A DNA stretch of 64,000 bases from Bosea sp. Tri-49 (GCF_003952665.1 NZ_CP017946.1:4400501-4464500), one strand, 5' to 3'. Shown: positions 29,038-38,291, counted from the first letter of the stretch. Notes: generated by a model from the sequence alone, not told the origin. A program made the numbers and translations.

Positions 29038-31107
29038 GTGAAGAAGCTCGCCTCGCTCTGGCTACCCATCTCGAACCGGCTCGCCATCCTCGGGATCATC
29101 ATCATCGCCGCCGCAGTGGCTGCGTCGGTCGTCCTGTCGATCCGCGCTGCCGACAGCGCGATGCGCGAACGGGCTCAGGCCAGCCTGATCGTCAACAGCA
29201 ACCTGTTGCGCGATGTCCTCGCGTCCAAGGGCGAACCACGGCTCGAAGGGGACAAGCTCTATTTCGGCCCCGAACTGGTGAACGGCAACTTCGCCGCGGT
29301 CGACAAGGTCAAGGCGCTCTCCGGCGGCACGGCGACCGTGTTCATGGGCGACACGCGCGTCTCGACCAATGTGCAGAAGCCGGACGGCTCGCGTGCGGTC
29401 GGCACCAAGCTGGCACAGGGCCCGGCCCACGATGCCGTCTTCAAGGATCGCAGGACTTACTCGGGCGCCGCCGATATCCTCGGCATTCCCTATTTCACCA
29501 TCTACGAGCCGATCGTCCAGACGTCGAACAACGCAGTGATCGGCATTCTCTATGTCGGCATCAAGCAATCGGACTTCCTCACCGTCATCGACGAGATGAT
29601 CCGCAACAACATCGTCGCAGGGCTCGCGATCGCTGCGATCGGCGGAGCACTGCTGTTCTGGCTGACGCGCCGGATGCTGAAACCGCTCGGCCAGCTCAAG
29701 GAAACGATGCTGAAGCTGGCTGCCGGCGACCTCGCCAGCGAGCCGCCGAAGCTGCGTAGCGGTGACGAGGTCGCGGCCATGGCCGATGCGGTCGCCATCC
29801 TGCGCGAAGCCGCGATTGAGAAGGCGCGGCTGGAAACCGAAGCGACAGAGCAGTCGGAACGCAGCGACTCCGAGCGCCGCAGCAACCAGGCCGAGCGTGA
29901 GCGCGCGACGGAGCAGCAGCGCGACCATGCTCGGCAGCAGGAAGCGATCGTTCGCGCCCTTGCTAACGGACTGGAGCGGCTCGCCCAGGCCGATCTGACC
30001 TGCCGGCTCGAGGATGCCTTCCCGGCGGAATACGAGCAGCTGCGCGCCGACTTCAACGAAGCCGTCGATCGCCTTTCGGCGACGGTGTCGACGATCCAGT
30101 CGACCGCGGCCGATGTAGGTGTCGCGGCGCGGGAGATCAACACGGGCGCTGACGATCTATCGAAGCGGACCGAGGAGCAGGCCTCCTCGCTGGAGGAGAC
30201 CGCGGCGACGACCGAAGAGCTGGCGGCCTCGGTGAAGGCTTCGGCGCAAGGCGCGCGCCAGGCGGCGGCGATCGCCGAGGAGGCGATGAAGGCAGCGCAA
30301 GACGGCGGCGCCATCGCCGGCGAGGCGGTCGCGGCCATGGCCCGGATCGAAGAGGCCTCGAAGAAGATCTCCGACATCATCCGCGTGATCGACGACATCG
30401 CTTTCCAGACCAACCTGCTCGCCCTGAACGCAGCGGTGGAAGCCGCCCGCGCCGGCGATGCCGGCAAGGGCTTCGCGGTGGTGGCGAGCGAGGTTCGTAC
30501 GCTGGCGCAGCGCTCCAGCGAGGCGGCCAAGGACATTTCCGGCCTGATCTCCTCGTCGAACAGCGAGGTCGAGACCGGCGTCAAGCTGGTCCGCCGCGCC
30601 GGCGACTCGCTGGAGAAGATCCTGTCGGCCTCGCAGAAGGTCACCGGCACGATCCAGGAGATCTCGGCGGCCTCGGCCGAGCAGGCCCATGGCATCGACG
30701 AGATGAGCCAGGCGGTCGCCCATCTCGACGAGATGACCCAGGCGAACGCGGCGCTTGCCGAACAGAGCGCCGCCTCGGCCGGCGCGCTGTCGGGCCGCAT
30801 CGGCGAGCTCAACACGCTGGTGGCGAGCTTCCGGACGGGGAGCGGCAACGCCCTTGCCGCGGCGACCGGATCGCTTTCCGCCGGCCCTGCGGCCCGCCCA
30901 GCAATGCGAGCGCCCGCACGCCCTGTCAGCGCCTCACCGCGATCGGCCGGCCTGGCCGCTCGCGGTGGCGACTCCGAACCCGAACGCCTGCGCCAACTCG
31001 CCGAGGCCGCCTTCGCCCAGAGCAAGGCCGCGCCCCAGCGCGAGAGCGCTCCAGCCCGCAAGGCCGTCAATGGCCGCGCCAGCGATGCCGGGTGGGAGGA
31101 GTTCTGA
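29038..31107 (+). CDS. Methyl-accepting chemotaxis protein with Cache sensor
   Basis: A 689-residue transmembrane chemoreceptor. After a short cytoplasmic start it has one membrane helix ([21 protein letters not shown]), a periplasmic Cache-type sensor (about residues 45-185, with [17 protein letters not shown] and [11 protein letters not shown]), a second helix near 195, HAMP, and a long coiled-coil ending in the signalling tip [44 protein letters not shown]. The C-terminus ends GWEEF, resembling the CheR/CheB-docking pentapeptide. The GTG at 29038 with AAGGAG six bases before it is a clear start; an upstream open frame is not needed. The ligand is unknown and no other chemotaxis gene is nearby. 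Confidence 0.93.
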   Translation: MKKLASLWLPISNRLAILGIIIIAAAVAASVVLSIRAADSAMRERAQASLIVNSNLLRDVLASKGEPRLEGDKLYFGPELVNGNFAAVDKVKALSGGTATVFMGDTRVSTNVQKPDGSRAVGTKLAQGPAHDAVFKDRRTYSGAADILGIPYFTIYEPIVQTSNNAVIGILYVGIKQSDFLTVIDEMIRNNIVAGLAIAAIGGALLFWLTRRMLKPLGQLKETMLKLAAGDLASEPPKLRSGDEVAAMADAVAILREAAIEKARLETEATEQSERSDSERRSNQAERERATEQQRDHARQQEAIVRALANGLERLAQADLTCRLEDAFPAEYEQLRADFNEAVDRLSATVSTIQSTAADVGVAAREINTGADDLSKRTEEQASSLEETAATTEELAASVKASAQGARQAAAIAEEAMKAAQDGGAIAGEAVAAMARIEEASKKISDIIRVIDDIAFQTNLLALNAAVEAARAGDAGKGFAVVASEVRTLAQRSSEAAKDISGLISSSNSEVETGVKLVRRAGDSLEKILSASQKVTGTIQEISAASAEQAHGIDEMSQAVAHLDEMTQANAALAEQSAASAGALSGRIGELNTLVASFRTGSGNALAAATGSLSAGPAARPAMRAPARPVSASPRSAGLAARGGDSEPERLRQLAEAAFAQSKAAPQRESAPARKAVNGRASDAGWEEF

Positions 31108-31115
31108 GCGCTCTC

Positions 31116-32015
31116 TCAGCCGCTGAAAACGGCCTCGCCGCCGCGCAGTCGCGCGACATCGCGCAACGGCGGGGCGCCGAACAGACGGCTGTATTCGCGG
31201 CTGAACTGCGAGGGGCTCTCATAGCCGACCTCGAAACTGGCCGAGGCTGCGTCGTGCGCATTGGCCAGGATCAGCCGGCGTGCCTCCTGTAGCCTGAGCT
31301 GCTTCTGGTATTGCAGCGGGCTCATCGTCGTCACCGCTTTGAAATGCAGGTGCAGCGCGGAGGGGCTCATCCGCGCCTCCGCAGCGACGATCTCGACGCT
31401 GAAGGGCTTGCGATAATTACGCTTGATCCAGCCGATGGCGCGGTTGACCTGCTGCAGCTTGCTCTCCGCCACCGCGATCTGGCGCAGGCGTGCCGCCTGC
31501 TCGCCGGTTAATAGACGATAGAGAATCTCGCGCTCGGCCATAGGCGCAAGCACCGGAACGTCCGCAGGATTAGCCAACAGGCCGGTCAGCCGGAGCACGG
31601 CATCGAGCAGGGCTGGCGTCATCGGGCTGACCGTCATGCCCGGGCCGGGCGGCAGCTCCCGTTCGGCGAGAGGCGCCGACTCCAGCATGAGCGCACTGAT
31701 GGCGAGCGGGTCGAGCTCGAGCTTGACGCAGAGATAAGGCTTGTCCGGCGTCGCCTCGATCACCTGGCCGATGACGGGCAGATCGAGCGAGACGACGAGG
31801 CAGTGGGCCGCATCGTAGCGATAGATCCGGTCCCCCAGGATCACCTGCTTGGCGCCCTGGGCGATGATGCAGAGCGCCGGCTCGTGCAGGCCGTGCATCG
31901 GCTCGCTCGGCTGCGAGAGACGGACCACCTTCAGGCGCGGGATCGGCGTCGCGTGAACGCCGTCGGTCGGCGCAAAGCGCGCGATCAACACGGCGAGTTC
32001 CTCGACCTGGCGCAT
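31116..32015 (-). CDS. AraC-family transcriptional regulator
   Basis: A 299-residue regulator with an AraC N-terminal (PF06719-type) domain (EPALCIIAQGAKQVILGDRIYRYDAAHCLVVSLDLPV) and a C-terminal pair of helix-turn-helix motifs (FSVEIVAAEARMSPSALHLHFKAVTTMSPLQYQKQLRLQEARRLIL and ASASFEVGYESPSQFSREYSRLFG). The ATG at 32015 is preceded by AAGGAGG at a good distance, so the longer frame to 32126 is rejected. It is convergent with the chemoreceptor and divergent from the Atu4866-like gene; such regulators often control the divergent neighbour, probably the next gene here, though that is inference. Confidence 0.92.
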   Translation of the reverse strand: MRQVEELAVLIARFAPTDGVHATPIPRLKVVRLSQPSEPMHGLHEPALCIIAQGAKQVILGDRIYRYDAAHCLVVSLDLPVIGQVIEATPDKPYLCVKLELDPLAISALMLESAPLAERELPPGPGMTVSPMTPALLDAVLRLTGLLANPADVPVLAPMAEREILYRLLTGEQAARLRQIAVAESKLQQVNRAIGWIKRNYRKPFSVEIVAAEARMSPSALHLHFKAVTTMSPLQYQKQLRLQEARRLILANAHDAASASFEVGYESPSQFSREYSRLFGAPPLRDVARLRGGEAVFSG

Positions 32016-32315
32016 GCGGGAATCCTCCTTCACCTGAGACGGGCGGCCGCTTCGACTTCGGACTTTCATATAAGGAAGCGCCGGGGTTTTGCGATGGCTT
32101 AGCCTTATCGCTGGAGGATCAGGCAATGATCGCGGCGGATCGGTCTACCGCTTCTCGCCGGCGCAGGTGCATTGTCCAACCATACCGGCAGCGTTGCTGA
32201 ACAACGGACGCATAGGGCGAACGCCCCGGCGTCCCGTGCCGGTCACTACTGACATGTTCCTGTCAGAGGCGGCGCTATCTGCACCGCCCAACACCCTGAA
32301 CAAAAGGAGGACATC
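32016..32315. promoter_or_regulatory. Divergent intergenic region with a small inverted repeat
   Basis: This 300-base gap separates the AraC-type regulator from the Atu4866-like gene and must hold both promoters. An inverted repeat, CTGACA-TGTTCC-TGTCAG, occupies 32249-32266, within the likely promoter region of the plus-strand gene. AAAGGAGG just before 32316 is a strong ribosome binding site. No further gene or RNA is recognised. Confidence 0.45.
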
Positions 32316-32702
32316 ATGCCCTTCAGCCAGGTCATCCAGTCGCTCGGCGCGATCGCGTCAATCATCACGCCGGCCAAGCGGTCGATCCGCCCGCTCGAGA
32401 TCGATCTCGAGGTTCCGGAGCCGCTGACCAAGGCCGAGCTTGCCGTGCTCGGCCGCTGGATCAGCGAAGACGGCGCCATCCGGCTCGACCTTCGCCCCAA
32501 TGGTCGCTTCGGCAAGCAGCGCGACCAGTCGCCAGGTCATGGCGGCCGCTACGAGGTCGATGCGGCGCAGCTCTATTTCGAGAGCGACGCCGGCCATGTC
32601 TGGAGCGGCGAACTGCGCCGCGGCCAGCTTGCATTCGGCGAGAAGCGCTTCCGCCGGACCATGCAGTTGAACCCGGTCAGATTGATCCAACCTGACCGGT
32701 AA
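32316..32702 (+). CDS. Atu4866-family protein
   Basis: A 128-residue protein whose central part (LGRWISEDGAIRLDLRPNGRFGKQRDQSPGHGGRYEVDAAQLYFESDAGHVWSGELRRGQLAFG) fits the Atu4866 family, small beta-barrel-like proteins of unknown function often found beside regulators and NAD(P)-dependent oxidoreductases. There is no clear signal peptide. A near-perfect AAAGGAGGA precedes the ATG. It is divergent from an AraC regulator. The last codons form one arm of the inverted repeat at 32673-32699. Confidence 0.75.
   Translation: MPFSQVIQSLGAIASIITPAKRSIRPLEIDLEVPEPLTKAELAVLGRWISEDGAIRLDLRPNGRFGKQRDQSPGHGGRYEVDAAQLYFESDAGHVWSGELRRGQLAFGEKRFRRTMQLNPVRLIQPDR
32673..32699. repeat. Inverted repeat overlapping the end of the Atu4866-like gene
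   Basis: CCGGTCAGATT (32673-32683) and AACCTGACCGG (32689-32699) pair with one mismatch around the loop GATCC. The right arm is followed by the stop codon TAA of the gene. It shares its TCAG-TT/AACCTGA arms with the hairpin at 21475-21501 and the CCGGTCAG/CTGACCGG arms with 15669-15697. Confidence 0.6.
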
Positions 32703-32739
32703 GCTCACACAACGTTGAGGCGGGACCCAGCGTTCCGCC

Positions 32740-33351
32740 TCAATAGCCGACCGTAAAGCGCTGGCGCACATGCGTCGGCGTCTCCAGCTCATCGACCAGG
32801 GCAACGGCATAGTCCTCGGCCGAGATCCGGCTCTGGCCCTTGCCGTCGACCAGGAGCTGGTCCTTGCCGAGCCGGAACTGGCCGGTTCGCACGCCCGGCT
32901 CGATCAAGGCGGAGGGCGAAAGGAAGGTCCACTCGAGGCTGCTCTCGCCCTTCAGCAGATCGAGGAAGGCGCCCCCCTTCCTGGCCTCGTCGAGATAGAT
33001 CGCCGGGAATTCGGGCGTGTCGAACAGCTTCACGCCGGGGGCGACTTCCAGACTGCCTGCGCCGCCGACGACGAGATAGCGTTTCACACCGGACTGCTTC
33101 ACCGCCGCCAGCAGCGTCGCCGGATCGCTCGCTGAGAAATGCACCGCGCTGATCGCCGCATCATGGCCGGCAAGCAGGGTCGCGAGCCCCTCCTTGTCAT
33201 AGACATCGCCTTTCTTCGCGGTGATGCCGGCACCCGGCGCCACCTTCTCCGGATTGCGGACGATGGCGGTGACCTGATGGCCGCGGCTGGTGAGCTCGGC
33301 GAGCAGGCGCGAACCGATGAAACCGGTGGCGCCGATAAGAGCAATCTTCAT
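32740..33351 (-). CDS. NAD(P)-dependent oxidoreductase, NmrA-like
   Basis: A 203-residue Rossmann protein starting MKIALIGATGFIGSRLLAEL, the GxxGxxG dinucleotide motif of atypical short-chain dehydrogenases. Further motifs are VTAIVRNPEK (NADP preference), AISAVHFS and YLVVGGAGSLEVAPG. It lacks a clear Tyr-x3-Lys catalytic pair, as in NmrA/YwnB-type members, so it may be a reductase or a redox sensor. It is divergent from an HxlR regulator, a pairing seen very often with such oxidoreductases. I use the ATG at 33351; the frame is open to 33411 without a better start. Confidence 0.86.
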   Translation of the reverse strand: MKIALIGATGFIGSRLLAELTSRGHQVTAIVRNPEKVAPGAGITAKKGDVYDKEGLATLLAGHDAAISAVHFSASDPATLLAAVKQSGVKRYLVVGGAGSLEVAPGVKLFDTPEFPAIYLDEARKGGAFLDLLKGESSLEWTFLSPSALIEPGVRTGQFRLGKDQLLVDGKGQSRISAEDYAVALVDELETPTHVRQRFTVGY

Positions 33352-33365
33352 GACGAGTGTCCTTA

Positions 33366-33382
33366 GGTATCCAACGGGAACC
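33366..33382. promoter_or_regulatory. Operator-like inverted repeat between HxlR and its divergent target
   Basis: GGTATCC-AACG-GGAACC (33366-33382) is a near-palindrome just upstream of the oxidoreductase start, in the shared 119-base gap. A wider GTGTCC/GGACAC pair surrounds it. HxlR regulators bind short palindromes of this type, so it is a candidate operator for both promoters. Confidence 0.4.
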
Positions 33383-33470
33383 AACATCCCAATGGACACC
33401 AGATGGCGCATGTGCGATTTTTGCTCAAGAAGGCACTTTCACGCCACAAGGTCACCTACCGGAAACCGCC

Positions 33471-33842
33471 ATGCTGCACCGCCCCGACGCATTCGACGCC
33501 CGCTGCCCGACAAGGCAGGTGCTCGACCGGATCGGCGACAAATGGGCAGTGCTGGTGCTGATCCTGCTCGAGCGGGAGACGCTGCGCTTCAATGTACTGC
33601 GCCGCAAGATCGAGAACATCTCGCAAAAAATGCTGTCGCAGACGCTGAAGAGCCTCGAACGCGACGGGCTGATCTCACGCCGCGCTTTCCCGACGGTACC
33701 GGTCACAGTCGAGTACTCGCTGACGCCGCTTGGGCGCACGCTCGCCGGCACGGTTGCGGCGCTGACACAGTGGGCGGAGGCTCATATCGGCGAGGTCGAG
33801 GAGGCACAGCGGCGCTATGACCGAGGTGAGATCGCCGCTTGA
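33471..33842 (+). CDS. HxlR-family winged-helix regulator
   Basis: A 123-residue HxlR-type regulator: CPTRQVLDRIGDKWAVLVLILLERETLRFNVLRRKIENISQKMLSQTLKSLERDGLISRRAFPTVPVTVEYSLTPLGRTL is the full winged helix. A single cysteine just before TRQVLD matches the redox-sensing Cys of HypR/QorR-type members. The frame is open to 33357, but the ATG at 33471 gives the normal length. It diverges from the NAD(P)-dependent oxidoreductase, its probable target, and its stop directly abuts the ligD stop from the other strand. Confidence 0.92.
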   Translation: MLHRPDAFDARCPTRQVLDRIGDKWAVLVLILLERETLRFNVLRRKIENISQKMLSQTLKSLERDGLISRRAFPTVPVTVEYSLTPLGRTLAGTVAALTQWAEAHIGEVEEAQRRYDRGEIAA

Positions 33843-36389
33843 TCAGCGCTTCAGCGACCGCTTCGGCTTGAAGAATGCAGCCCAGGCGTCGTCGGGCGGG
33901 CCCTTCTTCGTAACCTCCGGCGCCTTGAAGGCATCGGGCGCCAGACTCTTCTCCAGCAGTTCCCAAGCGACCGGCATGGCGACGGCGGCGCCGGGACGGG
34001 CTCTTGTCGAGAACGGCGCGATCGCAGTCGAGCCGCGGCCATTGCGGAGATAGTCGATGAAGATGCGGCCCTTGCGCGCCTTCTTCGACAGGGTCGCGGT
34101 GTAGAGTTTTGGCTGCGCCTGCTCCATCGCCTTGGCGAAGTCGCGGGCGAAGCCCTTGACCTCGTCCCAATCCGCCTTGGGCTTCAGCGGCAGCACGACG
34201 TGGAAGCCCTTGCCGCCGGAGGTCTTGAGGAAGCTCTCGAAGCCGAGCTCATCCAAGCGCTGGCGCACGGTCAGTGCCCCCTCGCGCACCCGCTCCATCG
34301 GCACGCCCTGGTCGGGGTCGAGATCGAAGATGATCTGGTCGGGCGTCTCGACCGCGTCGATTGTCGCGCCCCAGACATGGACTTCGACCGTGCCGAGCTG
34401 GACGAGTGCAGCGAGCCCGTCGAAATCGCGGATGAAGAGCAGCTCTTCGCCATCCTTGTCCTTCATCCGCGAGACCGCCTTATGGAGGCCGGCGCCGGCA
34501 TGCTTCTGGAAGAAGACCTGGCCGCCGACGCCATCTGGCGCACGCAGCAGGCTGAGCGGTCTTTCGACCACAAAGGGGGCCATGCGCTCCCAAACGCTGG
34601 CGTAATAGTCGAGCAGATCCTGCTTGGTGAAGCCGATATCGGGCCAGAGCGGCTTGTCGGGATTGCTCAGCGTCACGGTGGTCTCCGGCCCAGTTGCAGG
34701 CTTGCGCGCCGTTTTCTTCGCCACCTTGTCCGACTTAGCCTTGGCAGGCTTCTCCTCGACCACCTCCTCAGCCGGCTTGTCCTCGCGCAGACCGAGGAAG
34801 GCCGAGTGCCGCAGGGTCTTCGAGGCCGTCCAGGAGCCGAAGGCGATCTCGGCGACGAGTTCGGGCTTCACCCAGACGATACCACGCTCGCGTCCGGCTT
34901 CGCCCCGGAAAGGCGAGGCCTTCGCGGTGATCGCATCGAGCTTTTTCTTCAGCGCAGCAGCTGAGTTGCGGGTGAAGCCGGTGCCGACCCGGCCGGCGGG
35001 CTTCAGCTCGTCATCCTCATGATAGCCGAGAACGAGCGAGCCGAGCTGGTTGCGCGAGGCCTTGGACGGGACATAGCCGGCGATGACGAATTCCTGGCGC
35101 TGCGTGCATTTCGACTTGATCCAGTCGCGCCCGCGGCCGCTGCGATAGGACGCCTCGGCGCGCTTGGAGATCACGCCCTCCAGCCCCATGCGGCAGGCAT
35201 GGCGCAGCATGGTCTGGCCCGGCTCGATGAAATGCTCGGAATAACGCAAAGGCGCATCCGCTCCCGCAGCGCTCAGCAGCTCCTCCAGCCGTCCCTTGCG
35301 GGCGAGCAGTGGCTCGGGCTGCAGGTTCTCACCGTCGAGATAGAGCAGGTCGAAGGCGAAGAAGACAAGGTTCGCGGTCTTGTCCTCCAACAGCGCTGCC
35401 TGGAGCGCGGAAAAGGACGAGATGCCGTTCTCGCTCAACGCAACGACTTCACCGTCGATCAGCGCCGTCTCGCAGGGCAGCGCGGCGAAGGCGTCGACGA
35501 TCGTTTTGCCGAAGCGTTCGGTCCAATCGAGCCCGGTGCGGGTGAGCAGCTTGACCTGTCCGGCGGATATTCGCGCCTGCAGCCGGTAACCGTCGAACTT
35601 GACCTCGTGCAGCCAGGCTTCGCCGGCCGGTGGCTTGTCCTGCAGGGTCGCGAGGCATGGTTCGATGAAGCGCGGTAGCGGCTCGCCTTCGGTCTTTGCC
35701 GAACGCCCAGTAGCCTTGGCCTTTGCTGTCTTAGCTTTTGCGGTCTTGGGCTTGGCAACACTGGGCTTGCGGCCTTTCGCGGGCTTTTCGTCGGTCGACC
35801 AGACGTCGCCGCCCGGATCCTCGCCGACCTCCTCGACGCTCCTGCCCGACTTCACCGAATCCGGCGCCGTTTCCAAGATGTCCTCGTCGTCGCGGGCGAA
35901 ATCGTCGTCGACCTTGATCAGCAGCCAGTTGTCGCGCTTCTCGCCGCGGCGGGGCTTCAAACGCACCAGATGCCAGCGGCCGGCGAGCTTATGGCCTTCG
36001 AGCGCGAAGGCGAGGTGGCCCTTCTCCATGCCGCGAACGGGATCGCCTTCCGGAATCCATTTGCCTTCGTCCCATATGACGACCGAGCCGGCACCGTACT
36101 CGCCCTCAGGAATCGTGCCTTCGAAGGAGCCGTATTCGAGCGGATGGTCCTCGACATGGACGGCGAGGCGCTTCTCTCTCGGGTCGAGGCTCGGCCCGCG
36201 CGTCACCGCCCAGGACCAGAGCACGCCGGCATGCTCGAGCCTGAGATCGTAATGCAGGCGGCGGGCGGCGTGCTTGTGGAATACGAAGGCACCGCCGGCT
36301 TGTGCTGCCTTCCGACGGCTGGCGGCGCCTTTCGGCTCGCGGGTGCGGGAGAAATCGCGTTTCGAGCGGTAGAGGTCGAGATTGGCCAT
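33843..36389 (-). CDS. ligD: Multifunctional DNA ligase LigD (non-homologous end joining)
   Basis: An 848-residue ATP-dependent ligase that repairs double-strand breaks with Ku. Domain order is phosphoesterase (about 1-165, with FVFHKHAARRLHYDLRLEHAGVLWSWAVTRGPS), a Lys/Ala/Pro-rich linker (about 200-240), ligase (about 245-540, with the nucleotidyl-lysine motif EVKFDGYR and later GLEGVISKRAEASYRSGR) and a C-terminal polymerase (about 570-840, with FDLDPDQGVPMERV). This PE-LIG-POL order matches Pseudomonas LigD. The ligase domain makes the AMP-DNA intermediate and the polymerase fills ends. It follows ku by 18 bases on the same strand. Confidence 0.96.
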   Translation of the reverse strand: MANLDLYRSKRDFSRTREPKGAASRRKAAQAGGAFVFHKHAARRLHYDLRLEHAGVLWSWAVTRGPSLDPREKRLAVHVEDHPLEYGSFEGTIPEGEYGAGSVVIWDEGKWIPEGDPVRGMEKGHLAFALEGHKLAGRWHLVRLKPRRGEKRDNWLLIKVDDDFARDDEDILETAPDSVKSGRSVEEVGEDPGGDVWSTDEKPAKGRKPSVAKPKTAKAKTAKAKATGRSAKTEGEPLPRFIEPCLATLQDKPPAGEAWLHEVKFDGYRLQARISAGQVKLLTRTGLDWTERFGKTIVDAFAALPCETALIDGEVVALSENGISSFSALQAALLEDKTANLVFFAFDLLYLDGENLQPEPLLARKGRLEELLSAAGADAPLRYSEHFIEPGQTMLRHACRMGLEGVISKRAEASYRSGRGRDWIKSKCTQRQEFVIAGYVPSKASRNQLGSLVLGYHEDDELKPAGRVGTGFTRNSAAALKKKLDAITAKASPFRGEAGRERGIVWVKPELVAEIAFGSWTASKTLRHSAFLGLREDKPAEEVVEEKPAKAKSDKVAKKTARKPATGPETTVTLSNPDKPLWPDIGFTKQDLLDYYASVWERMAPFVVERPLSLLRAPDGVGGQVFFQKHAGAGLHKAVSRMKDKDGEELLFIRDFDGLAALVQLGTVEVHVWGATIDAVETPDQIIFDLDPDQGVPMERVREGALTVRQRLDELGFESFLKTSGGKGFHVVLPLKPKADWDEVKGFARDFAKAMEQAQPKLYTATLSKKARKGRIFIDYLRNGRGSTAIAPFSTRARPGAAVAMPVAWELLEKSLAPDAFKAPEVTKKGPPDDAWAAFFKPKRSLKR

Positions 36390-36407
36390 GGCGCCCTCCG
36401 ACGCGCG

Positions 36408-37286
36408 TCAGGCGCTCTTCTTGGCCTTGCCGGCAGCGGGCTTTTTGGTCGGCTTTCGGGTGCCGGCTGGCTTCTTGTCGCGAGTGGATGATTTGCGGGA
36501 CGAGCCGCCCTCCTCTCCAAGACTCTTCTTCAGCGCCTCGAACAGGTTGACGACATTGGAAGGACGCTCTGCGGGCTTCGCCACCGGCGGCTTCTTGCCC
36601 TTGCGCTTGGCCTCGATCAGGTCGAGCAGCGCCTCCTCATAGCGGTCTTCGAAGCCGCTGGGATCGAACGTCGCCTGCTTCTTCTCGATGATGTGGGTGG
36701 CGAGGTCGACCAGCTCCTCGTCGAGCTTGCCCTTGCGCAGGCCATCGAAGACCTCGTCCGGCTGGCGCACGGTCTTGTCGTAGCGCAGCGTGGTCAGCAG
36801 CAGCCCCTTGTCGAAAGGCTCGATCATCACCGGGCGCTCGCGCCGATAGAGCACGATGCGGGCGATGCCGGCCTTCCTCTGCTTCGCCATCGCCTCGCGG
36901 ATCACGGCGAAGGCCTCCTCCGAGATCTCGTCGGATGGGCTGAGATAGTGGGGCTGGTCGAAATAGATCTGCGGGATCGCGGCGCGGTCGACGAATTGCT
37001 CGATCGACAGCGTGTGCGAGCTCTCGATCTGGACCGCGTCGATCTCGTCCTCTTCGATCAGGAGATACTCGTCGCCGCCGATCTCATAGCCCTTGACCTC
37101 ATCATCGCTGTCGACTGGCTTGCCGCTGACGCTGTCGATGTACTGACGGCGCACGGTGTTGCCGGTCTTGCGGTTGATGACGCGGAAGGAGACCTTCTCG
37201 CTATGGTCGGTCGCCGAGGTCAACTCGACCGCGCAGGAGACTAGCGAGAGCTTGAGATAGCCCTTCCAGGCCGGCCGGGGCGCCAT
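36408..37286 (-). CDS. ku: Ku protein, non-homologous end joining
   Basis: A 292-residue bacterial Ku, the DNA-end-binding homodimer that recruits LigD. The start MAPRPAWKGYLKLSLVSCAVELTSAT and the core VRRQYIDSVSGKPVDSDDEVKGYEIGGDEYLLIEEDEIDAV and LLLTTLRYDKTVRQPDEVF are family hallmarks. The C-terminus is a Lys/Ala/Pro-rich basic tail (DKKPAGTRKPTKKPAAGKAKKSA) that probably binds DNA. The start codon overlaps the stop of the small gene upstream by 1 base (TGATG), so the two are coupled. Confidence 0.96.
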   Translation of the reverse strand: MAPRPAWKGYLKLSLVSCAVELTSATDHSEKVSFRVINRKTGNTVRRQYIDSVSGKPVDSDDEVKGYEIGGDEYLLIEEDEIDAVQIESSHTLSIEQFVDRAAIPQIYFDQPHYLSPSDEISEEAFAVIREAMAKQRKAGIARIVLYRRERPVMIEPFDKGLLLTTLRYDKTVRQPDEVFDGLRKGKLDEELVDLATHIIEKKQATFDPSGFEDRYEEALLDLIEAKRKGKKPPVAKPAERPSNVVNLFEALKKSLGEEGGSSRKSSTRDKKPAGTRKPTKKPAAGKAKKSA

Positions 37287-37528
37287 CAGGCCGCCCTCAG
37301 TGCCGGGCGGGCCGGGAAGGCCGGCGGCAGGCCGCGCAGCCAGGCTTCGGCGCGGACGATCTCGTCAAGAGTCACGACCGGCACCGGGTCGGAGAGAATC
37401 GCAAGCAGGACCTCGCGATCGAGCCGGCCATTGGCGATCACGTCGGCAAGCGCGTCGCGGGTCTCGCGCTCGGCCCTGAGCTGGGCGCCGAGTGCGGCGA
37501 TGAGACGGTCCTTCGGCATGGCTGGCAT
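37286..37528 (-). CDS. Small hypothetical protein upstream of ku
   Basis: An 80-residue protein: MPAMPKDRLIAALGAQLRAERETRDALADVIANGRLDREVLLAILSDPVPVVTLDEIVRAEAWLRGLPPAFPARPALRAA. It is not recognised as a known family. It is probably alpha-helical and has no signal or membrane segment. The 1-base overlap with ku and common strand suggest a three-gene operon with ku and ligD. An alternative ATG three codons in is possible. A role in end joining is only suggested by position. Confidence 0.6.
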   Translation of the reverse strand: MPAMPKDRLIAALGAQLRAERETRDALADVIANGRLDREVLLAILSDPVPVVTLDEIVRAEAWLRGLPPAFPARPALRAA

Positions 37529-37608
37529 GATACTCGACCCCGGTTTGGAGACCTGCGGCGAGTCAACCTGTGGAGCCGACAGAGGTTCCGGCGGGCAGTG
37601 CCTCGGAG

Positions 37609-38106
37609 TCAGCGAGTAGGCTCGTCGTCTATCAGGACTTCCTCCGGCGGGACCGGATCGGGCGCGCCCTCGGCGAGATATCGCGCCAGGATTGCCGGCA
37701 GGCTCAACGGTGTGAGCGGTTCGCGGACCTCGCCCAACTCAGCAATCGGCCACCAGCGGTGCTCGACGACGTTCTGCGCCTCGACCTCGTCGGTCATGAC
37801 CGGATCGAAGCGGGCGACCTCGACGATGCGGTATTCCTCGCGCTGCGAAATCCGGCGGGCGCCCCAGTCGAAGGTATGGTGGCGGCGCCAGACCAATGCT
37901 CCGATCCGGAATTCGACCAGCCCGAGTTCTTCGCGGAGTTCGCGCTTCAACCCGTCCTCGATCGTCTCGCCGTGATCGAGCCCGCCGCCCGGCGCGATCC
38001 AGAAACATCTCGTCTCTCCCGGCGGCCGCAGGCGAAAGAGCAAGGTCTCCCGGTCCGGCGTGAGGATAAGCGCGCGCACAGCCTGTCTTTCCTCAACCTG
38101 CTGCAT
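37609..38106 (-). CDS. Nudix hydrolase
   Basis: A 165-residue Nudix-fold pyrophosphohydrolase. The Nudix box G-x5-E-x7-R-E-U-x-E-E-x-G-U is complete at residues 41-63 ([23 protein letters not shown]). The substrate (nucleotide sugar, dNTP or other nucleoside diphosphate derivative) cannot be told. The HRWWPIAEL segment near residue 120 is common in housecleaning members. The ATG at 38106 is preceded by GGAG six bases away. It is separate from the ku operon by about 80 bases and diverges from rpsO. Confidence 0.92.
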   Translation of the reverse strand: MQQVEERQAVRALILTPDRETLLFRLRPPGETRCFWIAPGGGLDHGETIEDGLKRELREELGLVEFRIGALVWRRHHTFDWGARRISQREEYRIVEVARFDPVMTDEVEAQNVVEHRWWPIAELGEVREPLTPLSLPAILARYLAEGAPDPVPPEEVLIDDEPTR

Positions 38107-38170
38107 GCTCTTCTCCAAACCACGACGCCAGAACCCTAGCCTTTCCGCCAGTTTCGTGTATATGCCCGGG

Positions 38171-38291
38171 CAACCGGCCCAACAGCCGGCTGCGCATCCC
38201 TTCCGCGATGAGGCGGATGCGGGCTTCGGACCTTGCTGGACGACATCCCGGCCTGGCCCGCCAGATCAACACCCAACCAAAGGACATGACG
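38171..38291 (+). promoter_or_regulatory. Candidate structured rpsO leader (S15 autoregulation)
   Basis: A TATATG at 38159-38164 could be the -10 box, giving a leader of about 120 bases. It holds CCGGC/GCCGG (38174-38178 with 38185-38189) and then two mutually exclusive pairings: CGCATCC (38193-38199) with GGATGCG (38215-38221), and TCCGC (38202-38206) with GCGGA (38213-38217). S15 represses its own mRNA through varied leader structures in different bacteria, including an alphaproteobacterial example, so autoregulation here is plausible but unproven. Confidence 0.4.
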
